DNA of 64,000 nt from Psychrobacter sp. Pi2-1 (GCF_904846645.1 NZ_CAJHBO010000005.1:100486-164485), one strand, 5' to 3'. Positions 9,437 to 19,612 are shown, numbered from the stretch's first letter. Notes: generated by a model from the letters alone, not told the origin. Program-made: numbers and translations.

Positions 9437-12400
9437 ATGGCAAAAACCTTAGTAGAGAGTAGACCTAGCATGGCATATAAAAAACGTTTCGATACCAGTA
9501 GTGCTTACGGTCAGCTGATCATACTGGTGTTTTTGCCCATCTGTGTGTTGGCAGCAGTGGGCGGCATTTTGGTATTTCACGAAACCATGCGTGCAAGTGA
9601 CTCGGAGCAAGAAGTATTGGCCGAAGCGGTACTTATTCGCTATACGCCAGTCATAGCTGAACTGATTCCTGAGCTGCTAGAACAAGAGCGCCAGCAAGTA
9701 GGGAGTAGTGCAGAGAGGAGCCAGGAAGCGGCAATGACGACGCTAGAGGGTATCCAAGATAAGCTTGGACGTATGCAGTCTGAGCAGCATGTACAGCGCA
9801 TTGCTATTATTAATGAAGGCAATCAAATACTGGCAACAGTCGGTTATGGTCTTAATGAAGAGTGGCCGTTGATCAGTGATTCCGCAAGCTTTTTGTCACA
9901 ACGTCCAACGCCTGTAGGCACAGCGTATGGCAGTGTATTGGGAGAGTTTGAAGGGCAGACATTGTGGTTGCTCGTTGATATGGATAATGAGCCGCTCTAC
10001 ATTGCACGTTACCGCATTGCGATGGCGTTAGTGATTACTGGTTTATTTACTATCTTGATTCTACTACTGAGCCTAAATATCTATTCGAAACGTTGGATTG
10101 CCCCCATTTATGAGCTGCGTTTGCAGTTGCAGCGTACCCATGTTGATAATTTATACCAACCTGTACCAGTAGAGTCAGATGGTGAACTGAATCTATTACA
10201 GCAAGATCTAGTCAGAACATTGCGCCGCTTACATAGAAGCTTTCAAGAGCTCAAAGACCATGCAGAGCAAACGGAGGATGATTTACGTTTGGCATTTGAT
10301 GAGATGGAGATGCAAAACATTTCTATTCGAAATGCACGTGATGCAGCGATTTCAACCAGCCAAGCCAAGTCTGCATTTTTAGCCAATATCAGTCATGAGC
10401 TTCGTACACCATTGAACAGTATCGATGGCTTTATTAATTTGTTGGCACGTCATGGCGAGCTGAATCCTGAGCAGGATTTGTATGTACAGACCATACGTAA
10501 GTCCTCAGCACATTTGCTCGCTTTGGTAAATGATGTCTTAGATTTTTCTAAAATTGAAGCAGGCAAGCTGGTACTGGATCGCCATGAATTCGATCTCTAT
10601 GACACCATTTATGATGTAGTCGATATGCTATCTCCTGTCTCTGCGGAGAAGGGTTTACGCATGGCAGTATTGTTTTACAATGATGTGCCGATGCGCATCA
10701 ACGGCGATGCGTTACGTCTTAAGCAAGTATTGACCAATATCGTTGGTAATGCCATTAAGTTCACGGATAGTGGTGATGTAGTGGTGCGTGTGAGCTTAGA
10801 TGATCACCGTGATAATTATCTGATGATTAGCGTGCAAGATAGCGGCAAAGGCATTTCTCTGGCAGATCAAAAAATGCTGTTCCAAAGCTTTAGCCAAGGC
10901 GATCCATCAATCACGCGTCAGTATGGTGGTACAGGGTTGGGTCTGGTCATCTCCAAACAGTTGACGCGCTTGATGGGCGGTGATATTGGATTTCATGATA
11001 ATGCTCAAGAAAATATTGCCAACCAAGGTGCGACGTTTTGGTTTCGCATGCCAGCCCATGTTGACGTGCTAGAGGCAGCCACAGGGCAGACGATTGAATT
11101 ACCAGTATTGGCGCCACTGGCAAGCGAGACCGATGAATTTAATGTACTGGTTTGGATCAATCATACTGCTTCGATACAAGTACTCAAGGCTAGCTTACAA
11201 TATTTACCGATTAAATTGACTCAAGCCAACTCGTTGCCGGGTGTGCTGGAGTCGTTAAAAGAGCACGGTAACTATTGGGATTGGGTCATCGTTGATGATG
11301 ATACCCAAGACGATATGATGGCGCTCCTCAAGCAAATTCGTCTGCATTATCAAGGTAAGCTTGCTGTATTTGGCTACCAAGTGGCGGCCGATCAAGCGCT
11401 ACTCAATCGCTATCATGCCAATATATTGTATGAACCATTAGACAAAAGACAGCTGTATGCGATGCTCGATACTCAAAGCCGTAGTACGCCGCAAAGCCTG
11501 CAGGAACCACGCTGGAAAGGGGTCACTGTGCTGGCAGTTGATGACCATTTGCCTAATTTATTAGTGCTTGATGCTCTATTGAGTGAGCTAGGTATTCAGG
11601 TAGTCACTGCGAGCAGTGGGTTTGATGCTATCGAGATTATCAGTAAACAACAAACCAAAAACATCAAAACTGCTAAGAGTGATAAGCAAAGTCTATCGAA
11701 TAAAACGCAACTTTCTAAAGCAGAAACACGTGATGAGATAAACAAGAAAACAAACAGTGCGTACTATCATGAGGATATAAGCGCTGACGACAAAGCGGCT
11801 ACGCAAGACAAAGACAATATTGATTTGATATTTATGGATATTCAAATGCCGCGGATGTCGGGACATGAGGCAGCTAAGCAGATTCGAAATATCGAAAATG
11901 CGGATAGTCGTATCCCTATTATCGCTCTGACCGCGCATGGGTTGGCAGATGAACGTGACAAACTTATAGCCAGCGGTATCAATGATTATGTTGGCAAACC
12001 TATTAGCCAACCTCAGTTATTGCAAGTGCTACAGAAATGGCTTGGTCGCAAGAGTACTACACCACAATTGACCGCGCTGCCTGATACAGATTTGCAGAGC
12101 TTTGGCTTACAGCACCCTGATTTGCAGGATGATAATTTACAAGATGCTAATGTACAAGGTGCTAACGTAAAGGGTACCGACCCAACAGGGGCTGAGTTAA
12201 CTCCTATTGACTCGCTGCGCGGCTACTCAATTAATGACAATGATTTATCGAACGACTTACTCTCTAACAAGGTAAATAATAAAGAGTCTCAAGCCAGTTC
12301 AGACAACTCAACCGCTACTTATCCAATAATAAGAGGAGACGGGGTAAATCGTAGCAGCACTTCTGTCAGTAGCGAGCCGAAAATTACCCGTCCATTATCC

Positions 12401-13087
12401 CTGAAAAAAATCCGTGATGACTATCTGCGCGATAGCCAGCCTCGTGAAGGCTATAGACGAGATACTGCGCGTGATATTCAGCCGCGCTATGAGAGCTTAC
12501 GTCTACAAAAACAAGGTCAGTCGCCACTACTACAATCAACAACAAAGTCTATCGACAACTCTCAAGATAAAAGCCCTAAAGACCAAAGCTTTCAAGATAG
12601 AACAGCTCACGATAATACGACTTTACACGAGCAAATCAATAATGATCTTAGCCACAATAATATAAGCAAAAGTGATACCTCAAACATTTTAGATTGGCAA
12701 GATGCGCTCACTCGTTCAGCGAACAAACCTGAATTGGCGGCCAAGCTTATTATCATGATGATCGATACTATCAATGATGAAAAACAGGCACTCATTCAGG
12801 CATGGGAAGCGCATGACCGAAATATGCTGGCACAAATTGCCCATCGTATATTGGGCGGTAGTCGATATACAGGTGTACCACAATTGCGTCAGGCTAGCCA
12901 AGATTTAGAAGATAAGTGTCTGCTGAATGTACAGCATACGACACCTGTGCAGTTTGCAATGATTGAGCCTTATTATGAGGCATTATTAATGGCGCTAGAC
13001 AACCTGCAAAAGGTAGATTTATCTTCTTATCCGCAGCTTAATTATCATCGCTTGAGTGAAAATGACATGACGTGGAAAATGATATAA
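9437..13087 (+). CDS. gacS: GacS/BarA-type hybrid sensor histidine kinase
   Basis: Membrane kinase that in its family phosphorylates a GacA/UvrY-type regulator and so controls CsrA-sequestering small RNAs. Order in 1216 residues: membrane helix near 28-50, periplasmic region to about 190, second helix (ALVITGLFTILILLLSL), HAMP, dimerisation domain with H320 (ANISHELRTPLNSIDGF), ATPase domain (GNAIKFTDSG; GTGLGLVISKQL), a degenerate receiver, a true receiver with D702/D703 and phospho-acceptor D801 (FMDIQMPRMSG), a polar linker of about 250 residues, and an HPt with H1136 (AHRILGGSRYTGVPQL). The receiver carries a Lys/Asp-rich insert of about 55 residues. Met at 9470 is an alternative start. 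The cognate regulator is not in the window. Confidence 0.92.
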   Translation: MAKTLVESRPSMAYKKRFDTSSAYGQLIILVFLPICVLAAVGGILVFHETMRASDSEQEVLAEAVLIRYTPVIAELIPELLEQERQQVGSSAERSQEAAMTTLEGIQDKLGRMQSEQHVQRIAIINEGNQILATVGYGLNEEWPLISDSASFLSQRPTPVGTAYGSVLGEFEGQTLWLLVDMDNEPLYIARYRIAMALVITGLFTILILLLSLNIYSKRWIAPIYELRLQLQRTHVDNLYQPVPVESDGELNLLQQDLVRTLRRLHRSFQELKDHAEQTEDDLRLAFDEMEMQNISIRNARDAAISTSQAKSAFLANISHELRTPLNSIDGFINLLARHGELNPEQDLYVQTIRKSSAHLLALVNDVLDFSKIEAGKLVLDRHEFDLYDTIYDVVDMLSPVSAEKGLRMAVLFYNDVPMRINGDALRLKQVLTNIVGNAIKFTDSGDVVVRVSLDDHRDNYLMISVQDSGKGISLADQKMLFQSFSQGDPSITRQYGGTGLGLVISKQLTRLMGGDIGFHDNAQENIANQGATFWFRMPAHVDVLEAATGQTIELPVLAPLASETDEFNVLVWINHTASIQVLKASLQYLPIKLTQANSLPGVLESLKEHGNYWDWVIVDDDTQDDMMALLKQIRLHYQGKLAVFGYQVAADQALLNRYHANILYEPLDKRQLYAMLDTQSRSTPQSLQEPRWKGVTVLAVDDHLPNLLVLDALLSELGIQVVTASSGFDAIEIISKQQTKNIKTAKSDKQSLSNKTQLSKAETRDEINKKTNSAYYHEDISADDKAATQDKDNIDLIFMDIQMPRMSGHEAAKQIRNIENADSRIPIIALTAHGLADERDKLIASGINDYVGKPISQPQLLQVLQKWLGRKSTTPQLTALPDTDLQSFGLQHPDLQDDNLQDANVQGANVKGTDPTGAELTPIDSLRGYSINDNDLSNDLLSNKVNNKESQASSDNSTATYPIIRGDGVNRSSTSVSSEPKITRPLSLKKIRDDYLRDSQPREGYRRDTARDIQPRYESLRLQKQGQSPLLQSTTKSIDNSQDKSPKDQSFQDRTAHDNTTLHEQINNDLSHNNISKSDTSNILDWQDALTRSANKPELAAKLIIMMIDTINDEKQALIQAWEAHDRNMLAQIAHRILGGSRYTGVPQLRQASQDLEDKCLLNVQHTTPVQFAMIEPYYEALLMALDNLQKVDLSSYPQLNYHRLSENDMTWKMI

Positions 13088-13310
13088 GTTGAGGGTAAGG
13101 CAAAACAGACAAAATCATTCAGGTTCAGAGAGCGATAAGTAACCTCGTTAGATTTGCTTATTGCTATTAGCTGAACAATCTGTGTCTGCTGTATATGAAA
13201 CTGACAGTAGTATCGTGGCAGTCAGTTATTACTACGGTACAACAAAGACAAGCCTGCTAATATTGTGAATATCAGCACCATATTTATTTTATTCATTAAT
13301 AAGGATTGTT

Positions 13311-14123
13311 ATGAACGCGATTGCAAGTTACCAGTATGAGACCTTACAAGTTAGTATTACAGACAACATACTGACGGTTACCTTAAATCGTCCACATAAA
13401 AAAAATGCCATGAGCTTTCAGGTAATCAATGAGCTGATTAAGCTGGCAGGTCGTATTAGCAAGGACAGAACCATACGCGCAGTCATTCTAAATGGGGCAG
13501 AGGGGACGTTTTGTGCAGGGATCGACTTAGGGGACTTAAATCATCCAAAGAATACAGCATTTGCGCTTTGGGAGTTGATTAAGCCATGGCAAAGTGCGTT
13601 CCAACGGGTGTGCTTGGTATGGCGTGATCTACCAGTACCTGTCATAGCAGTATTGGAAGGGTATTGTATCGGCGCTGGGTTGCAGTTGGCGTTGGCTTGT
13701 GACATACGTGTCAGTCACCCTGATTGTCAGTTATCTATTATGGAAGCTAAGTGGGGCCTAGTGCCAGATATGGGACTGACCCAATCAGCATTTGGGGTTC
13801 TACGAGAAGATACTCTAAAAGAACTCGCCATGAGCGCTCGTATCATCGATGCTAATGAAGGCAAAGAGTTAGGCTTGATTAGCCACTGTAGTGAAGCGCC
13901 TCTTGAACAGGCACAAAAACTTGCTGCCGAGTTTGCAGAGCGCTCTCCTGATGCGGTGCTAGCAAGTAAACGCGTGATAAATGCGATGTATGATCAACCT
14001 GCCAAGACTTTATATAAAGAAAAAGCATGGCAGCTTAAAATGATGCTTGGTCGTAATCGTAAGCTTGCCCTCAGAAAAGCAAAGCAGGCCAGCACCTTAT
14101 TTGGCAAACGCCAATTCCGCTAA
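13311..14123 (+). CDS. Enoyl-CoA hydratase/isomerase family protein (crotonase)
   Basis: 270-residue crotonase-fold enzyme acting on acyl-CoA thioesters. Motifs are LNRPHKKNAMS, the first oxyanion-hole region GTFCAGIDLGDL and the second, EGYCIGAGLQLALACDIRV, followed by EAKWGLVPDMG. The segment after the second oxyanion loop has Glu (IMEAKWGLVPD) in the area that carries catalytic acids in isomerases and hydratases. The exact substrate cannot be read from sequence. The start is preceded by AAGGATTGTT. It is a single gene with 223 bp upstream and no evident partner of beta-oxidation nearby. Confidence 0.85.
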   Translation: MNAIASYQYETLQVSITDNILTVTLNRPHKKNAMSFQVINELIKLAGRISKDRTIRAVILNGAEGTFCAGIDLGDLNHPKNTAFALWELIKPWQSAFQRVCLVWRDLPVPVIAVLEGYCIGAGLQLALACDIRVSHPDCQLSIMEAKWGLVPDMGLTQSAFGVLREDTLKELAMSARIIDANEGKELGLISHCSEAPLEQAQKLAAEFAERSPDAVLASKRVINAMYDQPAKTLYKEKAWQLKMMLGRNRKLALRKAKQASTLFGKRQFR

Positions 14124-14478
14124 ATTTTTTCCATTAGCAACTTTGCTAGTTCTATTTTTTATTTGACTCGCTTTAATAGAAGAGGTTGCTACTTAAGAAT
14201 ACCAGACATATTTTGGTAAATTATTTTAACAGGTTTAATTGTTAGCGGTTGTTTCGCCAATATCTTATAGCCATTGAAATGCAAGCAGATAGCACGATAT
14301 AGCATTGTCTGCTTGCACCGATGTGGGTAAAGATGCACTATTGTTGTTAAAGGTATCTATTTTGATTACTGGATAAGCCAGTAAAATGACCAAAGCCTAC
14401 CTAACAACATATGCAAGCAATTAAACGTCGAAAAATAAAATATCAAAAATAATAGCCACTATATAAAACGGTCTAAAT
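14124..14478. other. Gene-free interval between the crotonase and MFS genes
   Basis: 355 AT-rich bases between two rightward genes. I see no ORF with ribosome binding site and no clear terminator. It presumably holds the promoter of the efflux gene. Confidence 0.45.
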
Positions 14479-15738
14479 ATGTCTGCTTCAAAACCCTCCC
14501 TTCCAAATAAACCTATCGCTTCTGAGCGAGTGCGCTCTGCTGATTTGCCTGTTGCATGGATTATGATGCTTGGGCTGATGGTTGCGGTAGGCCCATTATC
14601 GATTGATATGTATCTGCCAGCATTGCCATCGATGGCTGATGATTTCGGTGTTTCAACGGCCTTTATGGCCAACTCTGTCCCTGCATACTTTTTAGGTTTG
14701 GTATTTGGGCAGCTATTTTACGGACCATTCAGTGACCGTGTTGGCCGTGTCAAACCCTTATATATAGGTATGACGTTATACGTTATCGCTTCTATTCTTT
14801 GTGCGACCACTGACAATGAGTATGTACTGTTTGCAGGCCGTACTTTACAAGCATTGGGCGCGTGCGTCGGTGCAGTAGTTACTCGCGCTGCGATTCGAGA
14901 TCGCCTCACTGCCAAACAAACGGCAAAAGCTTTCTCCATTATGATTTTAGTGATGGGCTTAGCACCGATATTGGCACCATCGCTTGGCGCGCTATTCTTA
15001 CAGTTTTTTGATTGGCACTCTATATTTTGGTTCTTAGCTGCATTTGGTGCTCTAAACTTGCTACTTACTAAGTTTTTCTTTTTTGAAACTTTGACCGAAG
15101 AAAACCGTAACGTACGTCCTGCAAGGGAAGTGCTCAGTCAATATTGGGATTTATTAAAAGACCCGACTTTTAACTATCCAGCAATTGGTGGCGGATTGTT
15201 AATGGGAGCGATGTTTGTCTATATCAGCTCGGCTTCTGAATTAATCATGGATACTTATGGCGTTTCAGCAACACATTTCGCTTGGTTGTTCGGAATGAAT
15301 GCGGCAGGTTTTGTAGGTTTGACTCAGTTAAACCAATGGCTTACCAATCGCTTTCGAATACTAAGTATTCTGCGCTTTGGGGCAATGATGCAAGTTATCT
15401 CTGCGGGTCTGCTATTCGTGATCGGCTTGCTTTTAGGGACAGATGCTTGGTTGCCGCTGGTGTTGGCTTGTATCTTCTTTTGTATCGCAGGATTGGGTCT
15501 GACCCAGCCCAATGCTTCTGCAATTGCGCTCGCTTTTCAGAAACGCCGTGCTGGTATGGCAAGTGCGCTACAAGGTTCGCTAATGTTTTCAGTCGGTATC
15601 TTTGGCGGTTTGTTATTGAACCTATTTCCAGTCAATCCAGTTCTCAAAGTTGGTATTGCCCTGTTCTCACTAATGAGTTTCGGTTCTTTCCTGATTTGGA
15701 AAATTGATCGTAATCTCAATTTGGACGATGCAGAGTAA
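14479..15738 (+). CDS. Bcr/CflA family multidrug efflux transporter (MFS)
   Basis: 419-residue major-facilitator transporter of the 12-helix drug:H+ antiporter type. The first helix carries the family signature GPLSIDMYLPALPSMADDF. The loop 2-3 motif A is present as GPFSDRVGRVKPL, and the helix-5 region reads LVMGLAPILAPSLGA, close to the antiporter motif. Helices repeat along the full length and the protein ends in a short charged tail. By family it exports bicyclomycin, chloramphenicol or similar compounds, but the substrate is not predictable. The gene stands alone and ends at a strong terminator. Confidence 0.92.
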   Translation: MSASKPSLPNKPIASERVRSADLPVAWIMMLGLMVAVGPLSIDMYLPALPSMADDFGVSTAFMANSVPAYFLGLVFGQLFYGPFSDRVGRVKPLYIGMTLYVIASILCATTDNEYVLFAGRTLQALGACVGAVVTRAAIRDRLTAKQTAKAFSIMILVMGLAPILAPSLGALFLQFFDWHSIFWFLAAFGALNLLLTKFFFFETLTEENRNVRPAREVLSQYWDLLKDPTFNYPAIGGGLLMGAMFVYISSASELIMDTYGVSATHFAWLFGMNAAGFVGLTQLNQWLTNRFRILSILRFGAMMQVISAGLLFVIGLLLGTDAWLPLVLACIFFCIAGLGLTQPNASAIALAFQKRRAGMASALQGSLMFSVGIFGGLLLNLFPVNPVLKVGIALFSLMSFGSFLIWKIDRNLNLDDAE

Positions 15739-16089
15739 CAGCGCCTCTATTTTAAGTTAGCTGTATTTTAAAAAGCACTCATACGTTCACAGCGTATGAG
15801 TGCTTTTTTATGTTGAATACTTATTCAGTTAAGAATCAAGTCTCATAGAGACTTTAAGTAGCAACGGTTATCAGACTTTAGTAAACATAAGTTGTTCCGA
15901 ATTATATGCTGTATTTTTTATATATAACTAACTCTAAATAATGACCAAACATAATTATTGCAATCGCAAAATTAGGTAAGTATTATCTAACGTAACTTTC
16001 TGTAAGTGAATATGTATAGACATTGCTTAACCTTGCTAGATTGTCAATTAATTAAAATGTAATACAACGTTAGGTTTCAAGGATAGATT
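15739..16089. other. Gene-free interval upstream of the sensory cluster
   Basis: 351 bp holding the terminator of the MFS gene and then a strongly AT-rich tract that should include the promoter for the signalling cluster. Several TTG-starting hexamers occur near 16023-16046, but none pairs with a good -10 box, so no promoter is called. Confidence 0.5.
15770..15810 (+). terminator. Intrinsic terminator after the Bcr/CflA gene
   Basis: Perfect 15-bp stem (AAAAGCACTCATACG / CGTATGAGTGCTTTT), 7-nt loop and T-run. It insulates the sensory cluster that follows. Confidence 0.9.
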
Positions 16090-16959
16090 ATGAAGCAGTT
16101 ATATCGAGCGTTACCGATTTTGTTGAGTGTTGGCCTATTTGGCTGTGGTAATTCTGCTACTCAAGAAAGTGCAAATACACCAGTAAAGGAAAATACAGAT
16201 AGCTTTGTGAGTAAGCTACCTGATACAGCGCCAACATTGAAAGTTGCCATGACTGGTGATTTGCCGCCTTTTTCGTTCCAAGATGACTATGGCAATATGC
16301 AAGGCACTGATGTTGATTCAATTCGTGCTATTGGTGAAGAGCAGGGATTCAAAGTCGAGTTTTACAAAGAAACTTGGCAAGATATGTTCGATAGCGTTGA
16401 ATCAGGAAAGCGTGATCTAGCGATTTCTGGTATTTCTTACAAAGACGATCGTGCAGTGAGATATGGTCTATCAACACCATACTTTTTCAACCCAGCTACT
16501 ATCATGTATTTGGAAGGTAAGTTTGATATAAAAGACTTAAACGATATAAAAGGTCTAAAAGCAGGTACGTTAGAAGGCTCTAAAGAAGAAGACACGCTAA
16601 AAGAGATGGGTAGTTCGGTGGAGCTAATTTCGAGACCTACAGCATTTTTGGCGTATCAGGATTTGGTTCAAGGTAATACGGATGTCTTCTTGTACGATAT
16701 GCCAGTCTTGCAATATATCGTCAAAGGCTATCCTGAGCATAAAGTGAAAATTGTACCCTATGAAGCTGCAGATGCACCCTCAGCCCAGCAAGTGGTGCTC
16801 ATGGCAAAAGAAGATACTCAGCTTATCAAAACGGTTAATGAAGGTATTGCCAAACTAAAAGAAAAAGGGACATTTAAAGAAATTGAGGCGCGCTGGTTGG
16901 GTGAAGCTGACCCTGCTGAAAAGAGCGACTCTGACACCAATACTAAGCAATTGAACTAA
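16090..16959 (+). CDS. Solute-binding lipoprotein (family 3 periplasmic binding protein)
   Basis: 289-residue lipoprotein with signal peptide and lipobox VGLFGC, so anchored with Cys near residue 19. The mature part is a family 3 (amino-acid type) binding fold: LKVAMTGDLPPFSFQDDYGN, then GTDVDSIRAIGEE, SGISYKDDRAVRYGLSTPYF and the C-terminal helix NEGIAKLKEKGTFKEIEARWLG. No ABC permease or ATPase lies nearby. Instead the next gene, 12 bp downstream, is a membrane CheA-like kinase, so it more likely serves as the ligand-sensing subunit of that kinase than in transport. This is inference from context. The start has AAGGATAG upstream. Confidence 0.88.
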   Translation: MKQLYRALPILLSVGLFGCGNSATQESANTPVKENTDSFVSKLPDTAPTLKVAMTGDLPPFSFQDDYGNMQGTDVDSIRAIGEEQGFKVEFYKETWQDMFDSVESGKRDLAISGISYKDDRAVRYGLSTPYFFNPATIMYLEGKFDIKDLNDIKGLKAGTLEGSKEEDTLKEMGSSVELISRPTAFLAYQDLVQGNTDVFLYDMPVLQYIVKGYPEHKVKIVPYEAADAPSAQQVVLMAKEDTQLIKTVNEGIAKLKEKGTFKEIEARWLGEADPAEKSDSDTNTKQLN

Positions 16960-16971
16960 GGAATTCTGAAG

Positions 16972-19158
16972 ATGGCAACCGTACCTAATGTCGACAATAA
17001 GCGCTATCAAGGTCTGATTATTTCAATTGCACTATTTTTATCTCTAATCGGTGCTTTGCTAGCGTTCACGTTTTATACCTCAAATTTATTAGAACGAAAC
17101 ACGGCTTTAATTGACCAAACTAACCAAGTGGCAAACAGTGCACAGGCAGTAATTAAAGATCTTTTCGATTTAGACAGTAGTTATGGTGAGGATACTAACT
17201 CTCCGCACATACAACGAGTGCTAAGCCGTTTAGAACAAAATACTGCGCTAATCACCAGCTCGATTGCTGCTATTGAGCAAGGCAGTACAATTACAGATGC
17301 AGAAGGTAATAGCTATGACTTGCCAAAAATTGATAGTCAAGCACAAACCAATATTGCTGCGGCCAATGAGCAATGGAAAGCGCTAGAGCCTAAGATTCAA
17401 ACATATCTAAAAGATGCTGATAATATCATGGTAACGTCTGCTGATGAATTGACGCAGGCCGTTGAACAGGCGAAAACATCAAGTTTGTTTATTAACGATT
17501 CTTTGGATAATTTGACAAAAGACGTGTTCGATAGTGCACAACGTCAAGCAACTACCATTCGTCTTATTCAGGTGCTTGGTGTTGCCGCTATCTTTACCTA
17601 CTTCCTAATCTTCGTATTCTTCTTTGTACGTCGTCTACGTGAGACGGATGCTGAAGCATCTGCCGCTCGCCAAGAAACGCAAGAGATTATGGAAACGGTA
17701 AATACGGGTCTTTTCCTACTGGATAAAGACTTGAATATTGGTCAACAGCATTCTCGCGCGCTGAACAATATCATCGGCTCTGATAGTTTGGCAGGGGAAA
17801 ACTTTACCAATGTCTTACGTGGTCGTATCTCTGATAAAGACCTTAAGACCACCCAGCAGTTTATTGAACAGCTCTATAACCCTCGAGTTAAAGAAAAACT
17901 GGTAGATTCACTTAACCCATTAAATAAAGTCATGCTGCATAATTTGTCTGAAGACAAGAGTCTTGATAATCGCTTCTTAGATTTTAAATTCTCACGTGTT
18001 TATGACAATAAAGACATTGCCCGTATTTTGGTCAACGTTAACGATGTATCAGATGCAGTCTACTTAGAACAGCGCCTAGAAAAAGAGCGTTCGCAAAACG
18101 ATATGCAGATTGAGATGTTAACGACTATCTTGAATGTAAATCCAAAGATTATTAATGAGTTTATTGGTAATACCCAAGCGCATATCGAGAAGATGAATAA
18201 CATCTTGAAAAATCCTGGTAGCTCACAATACGAGCTTGAAGGCAAATTAAAAGCTATTTATCGTGAAATGCATAGCTTAAAAGGTGAAGCATCAGCACTA
18301 AAACTACACAGCTTTACGAAGATTGCTTCTGATGCTGAAGACAAGTTACATGCATTGCAAAACCAAGGTCAGTTGTCTGGTAATGACTTCTTACCATTGG
18401 CAGTACATTTGGATGACTTGCTCAGCTTATCGAATACAATTGCGACATTGGGTGAGCGTATCAACCGCTCAGCACCGTCAGCAGCGAAGACGTCAACCGT
18501 ACAAGCACCAGTCGCTACTCAAAATCCAGTAACAGACCATGCAGCTAGCAATGCTAACTTTGATGGTGATGGTGGGCTAGATATCGACTTAGACAATGAA
18601 ACAGATGACGATTTATTGTCTTTTTACAATGAATTTACAAAAGAGATTGCTGCAAGACAAGGCAAGCGAGTACAGCTAAAAAGTACGACGCTGACCCAAA
18701 CCAGCATTCCGGCGCATCTTGCAAAGCCAATCAAAGAAATCAGTATTCAGTTGCTACGTAATGCGGTAGTCCATGGTATCGAGTCGCCAAGTGTGCGTCA
18801 TACTGCTGGCAAAACTGACGTTGGGACCATTGATTTGGAAGTGCAAGACAACGGTTCAAACTTTATGTTGGTGGTGCAAGATGACGGACAGGGTATCAAC
18901 TATGACAACATCCGTAATAAGCTGATTCAAGAAGGTCGTTTCGGTACGGAAGAGGCAAATCAGCTTAGCAAAGGCGACTTACTCAAACAGCTGTTCTCTT
19001 CTGGATTCTCTACCAAAGAGCACGCAGATGAAGACGGTGGCCGCGGTGTCGGACTTGATATCATCAAAGCAAAAGTAAAAGAGTATGATGGCAAGCTTAA
19101 TGTAAATAGCGAGCTGGGTCAGATGACACGGTTTGTCATTACTTTACCTAAAGCTTAA
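16972..19158 (+). CDS. Membrane CheA-like histidine kinase (HPt plus ATPase)
   Basis: 728 residues: membrane helix near 14-35, a helical periplasmic-type region to about 195, a second helix near 201-222 (LGVAAIFTYFLIFVFFFV), a PAS-like segment (METVNTGLFLLDKDLNIGQQ), an HPt-like domain with H434 in REMHSLKGEASALKL, a short linker, and a CheA-type ATPase domain with N597 (LLRNAVVHGIESP), G1 box DDGQGI at 637-642 and G2 box GGRGVGLDII near 689. There is no CheW-like P5 domain and no obvious P3 dimerisation domain. It therefore resembles a receptor fused to CheA catalytic parts. It sits between a binding lipoprotein and CheY/CheX genes and is likely co-transcribed with them. Start supported by AAGGA. 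Confidence 0.85.
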   Translation: MATVPNVDNKRYQGLIISIALFLSLIGALLAFTFYTSNLLERNTALIDQTNQVANSAQAVIKDLFDLDSSYGEDTNSPHIQRVLSRLEQNTALITSSIAAIEQGSTITDAEGNSYDLPKIDSQAQTNIAAANEQWKALEPKIQTYLKDADNIMVTSADELTQAVEQAKTSSLFINDSLDNLTKDVFDSAQRQATTIRLIQVLGVAAIFTYFLIFVFFFVRRLRETDAEASAARQETQEIMETVNTGLFLLDKDLNIGQQHSRALNNIIGSDSLAGENFTNVLRGRISDKDLKTTQQFIEQLYNPRVKEKLVDSLNPLNKVMLHNLSEDKSLDNRFLDFKFSRVYDNKDIARILVNVNDVSDAVYLEQRLEKERSQNDMQIEMLTTILNVNPKIINEFIGNTQAHIEKMNNILKNPGSSQYELEGKLKAIYREMHSLKGEASALKLHSFTKIASDAEDKLHALQNQGQLSGNDFLPLAVHLDDLLSLSNTIATLGERINRSAPSAAKTSTVQAPVATQNPVTDHAASNANFDGDGGLDIDLDNETDDDLLSFYNEFTKEIAARQGKRVQLKSTTLTQTSIPAHLAKPIKEISIQLLRNAVVHGIESPSVRHTAGKTDVGTIDLEVQDNGSNFMLVVQDDGQGINYDNIRNKLIQEGRFGTEEANQLSKGDLLKQLFSSGFSTKEHADEDGGRGVGLDIIKAKVKEYDGKLNVNSELGQMTRFVITLPKA

Positions 19159-19219
19159 TTAAAATAGTAATTACATTGTCAGGGACGACAAGCACTTCAT
19201 TAAAGGTAGTAGATAAGTT

Positions 19220-19582
19220 ATGCATAAGTTAATGATTGTTGATGATTCAAATATTATTAGAAACCGTATTCAGCGCGCATACGATTCAGGAAAATTCATG
19301 TTGGTTGCGACAGCGACTAGCGGTGTTCAAGCCATCGAAAAGTTCAATGTTCATCGTCCTGATGTGATCACCATGGACCTAACCATGCCACAAATGGATG
19401 GGCTAGAGTGTATTGAAAAAATCATCGCGATTGATCCTGAAGTACGTATTTTGGTGGTATCAGCGTTATCGGACAAAGCCACCGGCATTGAAGCACTGTC
19501 GTTAGGTGCTAGCGGATTTTTGTGCAAGCCTTTTTCGGAAGAGGAGCTTGTAGAGTCTTTGTATGAGCTGATGCAAGACTAA
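19220..19582 (+). CDS. CheY-like single-domain response regulator
   Basis: 120-residue stand-alone receiver. It has the acidic pair in MIVDDSNIIRNRI, phospho-acceptor D53 in VITMDLTMPQMDG, the conserved Ser in ILVVSALSDKA and Lys in FLCKPFSEEEL. There is no output domain. It follows the CheA-like kinase by 61 bp and is followed 30 bp later by a CheX-like gene, so it is most likely phosphorylated by the kinase and reset by the CheX proteins. Its downstream target is unknown; no flagellar or pilus gene is in the window. Confidence 0.92.
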   Translation: MHKLMIVDDSNIIRNRIQRAYDSGKFMLVATATSGVQAIEKFNVHRPDVITMDLTMPQMDGLECIEKIIAIDPEVRILVVSALSDKATGIEALSLGASGFLCKPFSEEELVESLYELMQD

Positions 19583-19612
19583 TACCATTCATCGACCAAA
19601 GCAGATGTCATT

